A stretch of DNA of 64,000 bases from Rubrivivax rivuli (GTDB lineage: Bacteria; Pseudomonadota; Gammaproteobacteria; Burkholderiales; Burkholderiaceae_C). The position numbers and the translations under genes are program-made. A model generated the notes under the pieces. It saw only the letters and a list, made by a program, of their open reading frames with translations. It searched no databases and was not told where the DNA came from. Location: assembly GCF_004016505.1 (NCBI RefSeq), contig NZ_SACR01000003.1, forward strand, positions 620,001 through 684,000, given 5' to 3'. How positions within the stretch are numbered: position 1 is the first letter of the stretch; every line of letters begins with the position of its first letter. Below, one piece after another: positions 58,201-64,000 of this stretch.

Positions 58201-58337
58201 TTGACCAACGGCTCGTCGATGCGCGGGTACTCGCGCACCGTCAGTTCCTGGAAGGACACCAGCCCCACCAGCACCAGCAGCAGCGACATCACGCAAGCCA
58301 GCACCGGCCGGCGGATGGAGGTTTCCGAGAGCTTCAT
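55263..58337 (-). CDS. RND-family efflux permease
   Basis: This 1024-residue inner-membrane pump has the RND layout: helix 1 (RRPVLACVMSLLLVLVGLVSF), a porter domain (residues about 40-330), and a block of helices with the proton-relay pair in LAIGLVVDDAIVVLENIYRH, then a second porter domain and C-terminal helices. It resembles MdtB/MexF-like drug or hydrophobic-acid pumps more than metal (CusA-type) pumps. The adaptor gene is upstream and overlaps it (ATGA). No outer-membrane factor gene is adjacent. Confidence 0.93.
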   Translation of the reverse strand: MKLSETSIRRPVLACVMSLLLVLVGLVSFQELTVREYPRIDEPLVNVSTRLQGASSEVIESQVTKPLEDSIAGIDGVDIMTSISRTESSQITVRFRLSKDPDTAAAEVRDRVARVRGRLPEAADEPVISKVEADASPTIWLAYTSETMGPLELTDLINRVVKPRLQTVPGVADVQMGGDRRYAMRVWLDPDKLAAYKLTVQDVEDALRRQNLEVPAGRIESRQREFSVTARTDLNTVAEFNQVALRTVGGYTVRLRDVARVEEAAASERSRVRLNGVPSVSTGVIRNATANPLEVAAGVKALMPQIQRDLPPSVTVVQANDNSVFIDRSIKAVYTTVIEAVVLVALVVFVFLRTLRASVIPLVTIPVSLIGAFSLIALAGFTINTLTLLALVLAIGLVVDDAIVVLENIYRHIEEGMAPFQAAIKGIREISFAVIAMTLTLAAVFAPLAFTPGRTGRLVGEFALTLAGAVLVSGFVALTLTPMMCSKLLRHVPEPGRFDRFMERLLTGLSAGYARALGWTLQRRWLIVGLMLASAGTSWWLFSITKSELAPYEDRGVIAMPIRAPDGATLEYTARYLDAIESIGSQYPEFDRRFLFVGGGQVSTAFGVMRTVDWEQRTRSTRELQRDMLPKLGALPGISAFPVTPASLGQGFRERGLNVVLVSGDSYANMARVAQQFIAEMQKNPGIVQPDSDLQLNKPEVFMDVDRARAADLGIGVDTVARTVETMLGGRVVTRYKRDADQYDVLVQTAASGRTTPEDIEKIFVRGRNDTMVPLSSLVKVREAVSPRELNHFNQRRSVSLTADLAPGYTQGEALKFMDETAARLLPQGYATELNGVSREFKASSGALGLVFVLALLFIFLVLAAQFESFIDPFVILLAVPLSMVGAFAAMQLTGGTLNVFSQIGLITLIGLITKHGILIVEFSNQLRQQGRSVMEAVTEASALRLRPILMTTGAMVLGALPLALASGAGAESRQQIGWVIVGGMSVGTLLTIFVVPTVYTLFARKGIPGEITTPALDDARPAR

Positions 58338-59566
58338 GCGCCCTTCCCCGCGGCGCCCGAGGGCGCGCCGGGCCTGGCACCCGAGGCCGCACCCGAGGCC
58401 GGCCGTGCCGGCGCACCGGCGCGGCTGAGGTCGATCACACGCACCGGCACCGCATCACCCCGCAGCAGGCGCGCGTGGCCCGCGGTGACGACCATGTCGC
58501 CAGGCTGCAGGCCTTCCAGCACCTCCACGCGGCCGGGCTGGCGCAGGCCCAGGCGGGCCTCGACGCGGCGCGCGACCTTCTTGCCATCGGGCCCGTCGGC
58601 CACCTTGAACAGCAGCTGCCGGCCGCCGAAAGGCACCAACGCCTCTTCAGGCACCACCACCGCGCCTTCACGCACCGCGAACACCACGCGTGGCCGCGCG
58701 AACATGCCGGGCTTGAGCAACGCGCCCGGGTTTTCAACCTGCGCCAGCACCTGCAAGGCGCGGCCGTTGGCATCCACGACGGAATCGATGGCCTGCAAGC
58801 GGCCCTTGAAGCTGCGGCCGGGCAGCGCGTCCACCGCCACGTCCACCGGCTGGCCGGGGCGCAGGCGGTCGATCACACGCTCGGGCAGCGCGAACTGCAC
58901 CTTCATCGAGCCCAGGTCCTCCAGGTTCACGAGATCGGCGCCGTCCTTCACGTAGTCGCCCACGTCCACCAGGCCGATGCCGGCGGTGGCATCGAACGGG
59001 GCCAGCACCTTCAGGCGCGCCAACTGCGCGCGCGACAGCGCCACCTGGGCCTCGGCCACATCGAGCGCGGCCTGGTTCTGGTCAACGGCGCTCTGGCTCA
59101 CGAAGCCCTGGCCCAGCAGCTCGCGGCTGCGCTGCAGGTTGGTGCGTGCGATGGCGGCCTGGGCCTCGCTCTGCTTGAGCTGGGCCTGCTGCAGGGTGTC
59201 GTCCAGCTGCACCAGCAACTGGCCGCGCTTGACGCGCTGGCCGTCGCTGAAACCCAGCTTGACGATGCGGCCGCTGACCTCGGGCCGCAGCATCACGCCC
59301 TGGTTCGAACGCAGCGAACCGACGGCGCTGATCTCGTCGGTGAGACGGGCACTCACGGCAGGCGCCACCTCCACGGCGGCCGGGCCGCCAGGGCCCCCGG
59401 GTCCGCCAGGCCGACCACCGCCGCCAGCGGGCGCACCGGTGCTCGGGCCCTGCGCGGCGGCCGAGGCTGCGGGAGTGTTCTTCGGGGTGGCGTTCTGCCA
59501 CCACCAGGCCAGGCCACCGGCGGCGGCCAGGCCCACCACGGCCACGGCCGTATGCAATGTCTTCAC
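58334..59566 (-). CDS. RND efflux adaptor (membrane fusion protein)
   Basis: This periplasmic adaptor links the pump to an outer-membrane channel. A hydrophobic signal anchor (TAVAVVGLAAAGGLAWWWQN) and a Gly/Pro-rich linker are followed by a beta-barrel and lipoyl-like domain with RVKRGQLLVQLDD, a coiled-coil hairpin (QAQLKQSEAQAAIARTNLQR) and the closing IDSVVDANGRALQ domain. The GTG at 59566 gives 410 residues; a longer form starting at a TTG (59590) is less likely. Its stop overlaps the pump start. Confidence 0.9.
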   Translation of the reverse strand: MKTLHTAVAVVGLAAAGGLAWWWQNATPKNTPAASAAAQGPSTGAPAGGGGRPGGPGGPGGPAAVEVAPAVSARLTDEISAVGSLRSNQGVMLRPEVSGRIVKLGFSDGQRVKRGQLLVQLDDTLQQAQLKQSEAQAAIARTNLQRSRELLGQGFVSQSAVDQNQAALDVAEAQVALSRAQLARLKVLAPFDATAGIGLVDVGDYVKDGADLVNLEDLGSMKVQFALPERVIDRLRPGQPVDVAVDALPGRSFKGRLQAIDSVVDANGRALQVLAQVENPGALLKPGMFARPRVVFAVREGAVVVPEEALVPFGGRQLLFKVADGPDGKKVARRVEARLGLRQPGRVEVLEGLQPGDMVVTAGHARLLRGDAVPVRVIDLSRAGAPARPASGAASGARPGAPSGAAGKGA

Positions 59567-59658
59567 AGAAGTCTCGGGTGCTGCAAGCAACCAAGGACTG
59601 TAGCTTTTTCAGCCCCACGCTGCCTGGGGGCACAACCCGCAAGGGGGGCCTCGGCGCC

Positions 59659-60096
59659 TCAGCGCAAGACCGAGTCCACGCCCTGGTTGGCCAGGCGGTC
59701 GGCGCGTTCGTTGCCGGGGTCGCCAGCGTGGCCCTTCACCCAGCGCCATTCCACCTGGTGCGCGGCGTTCAGCGCGTCCAGGCGCTGCCAGAGTTCGACG
59801 TTCTTCACCGGCTTCTTGTCGGCCGTGGTCCAGCCGCGCTTCTTCCAGCCGTGGATCCAGGTGGTGATGCCGTCCTTCACGTAGCTGCTGTCGGTGTAGA
59901 TGGTGACCTTGCAGCGCGTCTTCAGCGAGGCCAGGGCCTCGATCACCGCGGTGAGTTCCATGCGGTTGTTGGTGGTGAGCGGCTCGCCGCCAAACATCTC
60001 CTTTTCGTGCACGCCGCTGCGCAGCCACGCGCCCCAGCCGCCGGGGCCGGGGTTGCCGCGGCAGGCGCCGTCGGCATAGATCAACACTTCAGTCAT
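59659..60096 (-). CDS. rnhA: Ribonuclease HI
   Basis: RNase HI cuts RNA in RNA-DNA hybrids. This 145-residue protein has the four catalytic acids: D in [12 protein letters not shown] in [14 protein letters not shown] in [12 protein letters not shown], and D in [10 protein letters not shown]. The [15 protein letters not shown] basic handle is present. Its ATG overlaps the stop of the yafS gene. The order rnhA-yafS facing gloB-mltD is that of E. coli, a conserved cluster. Confidence 0.96.
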   Translation of the reverse strand: MTEVLIYADGACRGNPGPGGWGAWLRSGVHEKEMFGGEPLTTNNRMELTAVIEALASLKTRCKVTIYTDSSYVKDGITTWIHGWKKRGWTTADKKPVKNVELWQRLDALNAAHQVEWRWVKGHAGDPGNERADRLANQGVDSVLR

Positions 60097-60977
60097 CGCT
60101 CCAGGTCTCGCTCGGGCGCAGGCCCATCCATCGCAGGGGCGCGCATTGTGGCCGGGTCGCGCCGCGCCACCACGGCCGGTGCGGCATGGGCCTTGCGCTT
60201 GTCCTGCCGCGCCAGGCCCACCAGGCGCATGCCGCGCACGCGCTTGACGGCCACCACGAAGTACACGCTGCCCAGCACCGGCCACCAGCGGTCGCCGACA
60301 CGGTCCATCCATTCAAAACGGTCCAGCCACTTCTGGCTGTGGAAAGGTGGTCGCCAGCAGCCGAAGCGCCCAGCCTCGACCTCGAAACCCAGCAGCCGCA
60401 GCCAATCACGCAGCCGCCAGTAGCCGATGAACTCACCGGCACGCGGCAGGTAGAGGCTGCGTTGCCGCCCCAGGCCCAGCCCGCGCTTCATGCGCCCGGC
60501 GCGTTGGCGCAGACCCCACAGGCTGGCCGGGTTGAAGCCGGCGATGACGACACGGCCCTCGGGCACCAGCACCCGCTCCACCTCGCGCAGCGTGTGGTGC
60601 GGGTCGCGGGCCAGCTCCAGCGCGTGCGGCAGCACCACGAGGTCGATGCTGTTGTCGGGGAAAGGCAGCGCGTCGAATTCGCAGTGCAGCGCCACGGGCT
60701 CGTGGCCGGCCTGCGTGGTGAGCAGGCTGTCGTCGACGGGCGGCACGTCGAGCGCAAAGCTTTCGGGCACATGCATGGAGTCGCTGGCCACCCAGCGATG
60801 GGGCATGCGGTTGGCGCGCAGGCCGTCGAGTTCCGGCAGGCCCAGCTGCAGTGCGTGAAAGCCGAAGGCGTCGGTCACGGCGTGATCCAATCGCTCCTGT
60901 TCCCACGCCAGGAGGTAGTGCCCGGGCGCGGTCCGCAGCCAGGCCCCCAACTCTAGAATCGACTCGTCTCGCGTCAT
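60093..60977 (-). CDS. yafS: SAM-dependent methyltransferase-like protein (YafS)
   Basis: This 294-residue protein is a methyltransferase domain protein by [20 protein letters not shown] and [15 protein letters not shown] (motifs II-IV). The Gly-rich motif I at the SAM site is replaced by a different segment, so activity needs testing. The ATG at 60977 gives [16 protein letters not shown]; a longer frame to 61010 runs into gloB and is unlikely. Its start codon shares CATG with the gloB start. Substrate unknown. Synteny with gloB, rnhA and mltD identifies it as YafS. Confidence 0.82.
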   Translation of the reverse strand: MTRDESILELGAWLRTAPGHYLLAWEQERLDHAVTDAFGFHALQLGLPELDGLRANRMPHRWVASDSMHVPESFALDVPPVDDSLLTTQAGHEPVALHCEFDALPFPDNSIDLVVLPHALELARDPHHTLREVERVLVPEGRVVIAGFNPASLWGLRQRAGRMKRGLGLGRQRSLYLPRAGEFIGYWRLRDWLRLLGFEVEAGRFGCWRPPFHSQKWLDRFEWMDRVGDRWWPVLGSVYFVVAVKRVRGMRLVGLARQDKRKAHAAPAVVARRDPATMRAPAMDGPAPERDLER

Positions 60978-61746
60978 GAATCTTTCAGCGCTGCCCGCCT
61001 TCGCCGACAACTACATCTGGATGCTTCACGACGGCACGCAGGCCGTGGTGGTGGACCCGGGCGACGCGGCACCGGTGCTGCAGGCGCTTGACGCGCAAGG
61101 CCTGCAGCTCGCGGGCATTCTAGTGACGCACCACCACCCCGATCACACCGGCGGCATCGAGGCTTTGCGCCCGCGGCTGATGGGGCCCGTGTGGGGCCCG
61201 GCGCGCGAGCGCATTCCTGCACCCTTCACGCCGCTGGCCGGTGGCGACCGCATCTCGGTGCTCGGCCTGACCTTCGAAGTGATGGACGTGCCCGGCCACA
61301 CCGCCGGACACATCGCTTACGCACAGCAAGGCGATGGCGAGACGCCGCTGCTCTTCTGCGGCGACACGCTCTTTTCGGCCGGTTGCGGACGTCTGTTTGA
61401 AGGCACGCCGGCGCAGATGCACCACTCGCTGTCGCAACTGGCCGCCTTGCCTGCCGGCACGCAGGTGTGCTGCACCCACGAATACACGCTTTCCAACCTG
61501 AAGTTTGCCGCGGCCGTGGAACCTGAGAACCGCGAACGCGCTCAGTACCAGGCGCGCTGCGAAGCGCTGCGCGCACAGGGCCTGCCCACGCTGCCTTCCA
61601 GCATCGGCCTGGAACGCCAGATCAACCCCTTCCTGCGCTGCGAGGTGCCCGCCGTGGTGAACGCGGCGCGTGCCGAAGGCGCGGCCAACGACGACAGCGT
61701 CAGCGTGCTGGCCGCCCTGCGCGAATGGAAGAACCGTTTCCGATGA
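60976..61746 (+). CDS. gloB: Hydroxyacylglutathione hydrolase (glyoxalase II)
   Basis: GloB hydrolyses S-D-lactoylglutathione to D-lactate, the second step of methylglyoxal detoxification. This 256-residue enzyme has the metallo-beta-lactamase metal motif THHHPDHTGG, VPGHTAGHIAY, the metal Asp in FCGDTLFSAGCGR, and TQVCCTHEYTLSN, plus the C-terminal glutathione-binding helices (NRERAQYQARCEALR). The start ATG overlaps yafS's start codon on the other strand, so it has no 5' leader outside yafS. Its stop overlaps mltD (ATGA). Confidence 0.96.
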   Translation: MNLSALPAFADNYIWMLHDGTQAVVVDPGDAAPVLQALDAQGLQLAGILVTHHHPDHTGGIEALRPRLMGPVWGPARERIPAPFTPLAGGDRISVLGLTFEVMDVPGHTAGHIAYAQQGDGETPLLFCGDTLFSAGCGRLFEGTPAQMHHSLSQLAALPAGTQVCCTHEYTLSNLKFAAAVEPENRERAQYQARCEALRAQGLPTLPSSIGLERQINPFLRCEVPAVVNAARAEGAANDDSVSVLAALREWKNRFR

Positions 61747-63413
61747 TGACCTTCAAGCTCACCCACCTGCCCTTGCTCGTCGCGGCGCTGCTGCTCTCGG
61801 CCTGCGCCAGCCTCGTGCCGCCCCCGGCCGAGGTGCCCGCCCCGGCCCCCGAGCCCGCCCCCGTGGTGGCCACCCCCGTGGCGCTGCCGCCGGCAGCCCC
61901 GGCCGCCAGCGGCCCGTTGCTGGCACAGAGCGGCCCGCTCGCCCCCCTGCCCCCGCCCACCACGGGCCGCATTGAAAGCACGCAAGACAGCGAGCGTGGC
62001 GATCTGTGGGAGCGTGTGCGCGGCGGCTTCGCGATGGCCGACATCGACAACGATCTCGTGCGCAAGTGGGAGAACTGGTACGCCCGCGACCCGGCCTACG
62101 TCACGCGCATGACCACGCGCGGCGGCCGCTACCTCTTCCACATCGTTGAAGAAGTGCAGCGCCGCGGCCTGCCCACCGAGCTGGCCTTGCTGCCTTTCAT
62201 CGAGAGCGCCTTCAACCCACAGGCGCAGTCGCACGCGCGGGCCATGGGCATGTGGCAGTTCATGCCGGCCACGGGCAAGGATTTCGAGCTGCGCCAGAAC
62301 CTCTTCCGCGACGACCGCCGCGACGTGCTGGCCAGCACGCGCGCCGCGCTGGACTACCTGGAACGACTCAACGGCCTGTTCAGCGACTGGCACCTCGCGC
62401 TGGCGGCCTACAACTGGGGCCAGGGCAATGTCTCGCGCGCCATCGAGCGCAACCGCCGCAGCGGCAAGGTCGCTGACTACGAGTCGCTGCGCATGCCCAT
62501 CGAAACCCGCGAGTACGTGCCCAAGCTGCAGGCCGTGAAGAACATCGTGCTGCGGCCCGAGGCCTTCGGCCTGAGCCTGCCGCCGCTGGAGAACCACCCC
62601 TTCTTCTTGAGCGTGCCCATCGAGCGCGACATCGACGTGGCGCTGGCCGCGCAGCTGGCCGGGCTGGAGCTCGACGAGTTCGAGCAGCTCAACCCGCAGA
62701 TGAACAAGCCGGTCATCCTGGCCGCCGGCACGCCGCAGGTGCTGCTGCCCTACGACAACGCCAACCGCTTCGTGCGCGCGCTGCAGGCCCACCGCGGCGC
62801 CCTGGCCACCTGGACGGCCTGGGTGGCCCCGCGCACGCTGAAGCCGGCCGACGCTGCCCGCCTGATCGGCATGAGCGAAGACGAACTGCGCCAGGCCAAC
62901 CGCATCCCCAAGGGCATGCTGGTGAAGGCCGGCTCCACGCTGCTGGTGCCGCGCGACGACGACGACGACGACGTGGCCGAGCACATCGCCCACAACGGCC
63001 TGCTGGCGCTGACGCCCGAGGGCCGGCCGATGCGCAAGATCAGCTTCAAGGCCGGCCGCAAGGGCGACAGCGTGGCCGCCGTGGCGCGCCGCTACCGAGT
63101 GAGCCCGGCCCAGGTGGCGCAGTGGAACGGCGTCAGCAGCCAGGCGCGCTTCAAGGCCGGGCAGACCATCACGGTGGAAGTGCGCGCCACGCCGGCACGC
63201 CGCGCGGTGGCCAGCAACAGCAAGAAGCCGGCGGTGGCCGCCACCGCCAAGGCCCCGCGCAAGCCGACGCGCGCCGCGAAGGCCGCGCCGGCAGCCAAGT
63301 CGACCAAGGCCCCCACCAAGACGGCCACCAAGAACGTGGCCAACCGCCCGGGAACGGCCACCGCCGGCCCGCGCAAGCCGCCGGTGGCCTCAGCCCAGCA
63401 TCCGGCGCGCTGA
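61743..63413 (+). CDS. mltD: Membrane-bound lytic murein transglycosylase D
   Basis: MltD is an outer-membrane lipoprotein that cuts peptidoglycan glycan strands, forming 1,6-anhydro ends. The 556 residues start with a signal and lipobox LLLSAC with C21. An SLT domain (about 90-240) has the catalytic Glu in LLPFIESAFNPQA, followed by MGMWQFMPATG and LAAYNWGQGN. A LysM peptidoglycan-binding motif lies near residues 440-480 (DSVAAVARRYRVSPAQVAQW). The last 60 residues are Lys/Ala/Pro-rich. It is coupled to gloB, as in E. coli. Confidence 0.95.
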   Translation: MMTFKLTHLPLLVAALLLSACASLVPPPAEVPAPAPEPAPVVATPVALPPAAPAASGPLLAQSGPLAPLPPPTTGRIESTQDSERGDLWERVRGGFAMADIDNDLVRKWENWYARDPAYVTRMTTRGGRYLFHIVEEVQRRGLPTELALLPFIESAFNPQAQSHARAMGMWQFMPATGKDFELRQNLFRDDRRDVLASTRAALDYLERLNGLFSDWHLALAAYNWGQGNVSRAIERNRRSGKVADYESLRMPIETREYVPKLQAVKNIVLRPEAFGLSLPPLENHPFFLSVPIERDIDVALAAQLAGLELDEFEQLNPQMNKPVILAAGTPQVLLPYDNANRFVRALQAHRGALATWTAWVAPRTLKPADAARLIGMSEDELRQANRIPKGMLVKAGSTLLVPRDDDDDDVAEHIAHNGLLALTPEGRPMRKISFKAGRKGDSVAAVARRYRVSPAQVAQWNGVSSQARFKAGQTITVEVRATPARRAVASNSKKPAVAATAKAPRKPTRAAKAAPAAKSTKAPTKTATKNVANRPGTATAGPRKPPVASAQHPAR

Positions 63414-63420
63414 GCCTCGC

Positions 63421-63924
63421 TCAGCCGAGGAAATCGCGCTTGCCGATGTCCACGCCGGCCTGGCGCAAGAGCGCGTAGGTCATGCTGGCGTGGAAGTACA
63501 GGTTGGGCAGCACGAAGTGCTTGAGGTAGCCCTCGCCGGTGAAGCGCAGCGGGTCGCCACTGCGCATGGGCAGCACGATCTCCTTGTCTTCGGTGCCGTC
63601 GATCTGCGCGGCGTTGAAGCTCTCCACATAGGCGATGGCCTTGCGGATGCGCGCGCGCAGGTCGTCGAGCGTGGCCTCGGTGTCGTCCCACTTCGGCACC
63701 TCCTGCCCGGCCAGGCGCGCCATGCAGCCCTTGACGCCATCGGTGGCGATCTGGATCTGCCGCGTGAAGGGCAGCATGTCGGGCGCCAGGCGCAGCGTGA
63801 GGTAGTTGTTGGGGTCGAACTTGCGCGCTTCGGCGTGGGCCTGTGCCTTGTCCAGCCAGACCAGCATGGCCGAGAAGGTGCGCAGGAAGATCGGCGCGCT
63901 GGCCGAGTGCATGGTGATGCTCAT
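63421..63924 (-). CDS. DUF1993-family protein
   Basis: This 167-residue protein has the DUF1993 helical fold (DinB-like): MSITMHSASAPIFLRTFSAM, ARLAPDMLPFTRQIQIATDG, KGCMARLAGQEVP and HFVLPNLYFHASMTYALLRQ. Family members are of unknown function. The ATG at 63924 follows a GGAGAACC ribosome-binding region. It is convergent with mltD (7-base gap). Upstream, on its 5' side, is the inverted repeat GGTGCCC-GCG-GGGCACC at 63945-63961, which could be an operator. Confidence 0.85.
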   Translation of the reverse strand: MSITMHSASAPIFLRTFSAMLVWLDKAQAHAEARKFDPNNYLTLRLAPDMLPFTRQIQIATDGVKGCMARLAGQEVPKWDDTEATLDDLRARIRKAIAYVESFNAAQIDGTEDKEIVLPMRSGDPLRFTGEGYLKHFVLPNLYFHASMTYALLRQAGVDIGKRDFLG

Positions 63925-64000
63925 CTGTGGTTCTCCGGGTTCAAGGTGCCCGCGGGGCACCGGCGCGGCGCATGCTAGCCCTGCTGCGCTGACGCTGCAG

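Noticed and set aside
55590..58955. A 1121-codon open frame on the plus strand
   Set aside because: It is the reverse of the RND pump gene and its adaptor. The product is His/Arg/Gln-rich and has no recognisable motif.
63945..63961. Inverted repeat GGTGCCC-GCG-GGGCACC as a terminator
   Set aside because: It has no T run in either direction and lies at the 5' side of the DUF1993 gene, so it is only noted as a possible operator.

Overview
The window is a stretch of ordinary, densely packed chromosome from a high-GC betaproteobacterium. Gene content and order point to Burkholderiales, probably near Rubrivivax, Leptothrix, Ideonella or Methylibium; this placement is inferred from remembered protein sequences and gene order, not from a search. 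Gaps between genes are almost all under 200 bases, start and stop codons often overlap (ATGA, GTGA, TTGA, TGATG), and I see no insertion sequence, prophage, integrase or CRISPR array. Sixty protein genes, one partial gene and two tRNA genes (Arg-UCU, Pro-UGG) are called. No gap without a gene exceeds about 200 bases.

Layout. 1-12.7 kb: the edge of a possible Crp-type regulator gene, trxB, ribosomal proteins rpmB-rpmG, a branched-chain amino acid binding protein, the pepA-holC-(DUF2486-like) operon facing the LPS-export genes lptF-lptG, then cbiX-cysB and a YbdL-type aminotransferase (sulfur theme), and a FimV-like membrane protein. 12.8-18.6 kb: class II aldolase, a Crp/Fnr regulator, a phosphotransferase plus acyl-CoA dehydrogenase pair (a split form of ACAD10/11 or LvaA/LvaC), and an internally duplicated protein of unknown function between two tRNA genes. 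18.6-29.8 kb: EamA exporter, a two-gene ThDP-enzyme/MFS operon, and nadA and nadB flanking a ComFB plus diguanylate cyclase module whose cyclase is split by an in-frame TAG; then a protein with a possible roadblock domain and an outer-membrane barrel.

30-40 kb: clpB with a sigma-32-like promoter, a small unknown gene, and a long minus-strand run alaT-hom-thrC-moeA-moaD-moaE-flavin reductase joining aspartate-family amino acid synthesis to molybdopterin synthesis. 40-49 kb: Mth938-like protein, bcp peroxiredoxin, PIN-PhoH ATPase, lipoprotein, an exported LigE-type ATP-dependent DNA ligase with a twin-arginine-like leader, prpE and acuI (propionyl-CoA and acryloyl-CoA metabolism), an NlpC/P60 hydrolase and moaA. 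49-55 kb: a catabolic locus with an oxalate-CoA-ligase-like enzyme, a complete tripartite tricarboxylate transporter (TctC-TctB-TctA) and a ketopantoate-reductase-like enzyme. 55-64 kb: RND efflux pump and adaptor, then the conserved rnhA-yafS / gloB-mltD cluster in the E. coli order, and a DUF1993 protein.

The most interesting points are the ComFB/diguanylate cyclase pair with its nonsense codon, the tandem-duplicated protein between the tRNAs, the split ACAD10/11-like pair, the oxalate-ligase/TTT locus with a long perfect hairpin in front of it, the exported DNA ligase, and the gloB/yafS start codons that share a single CATG. I did not find a clearly new multi-gene defence or mobile system.
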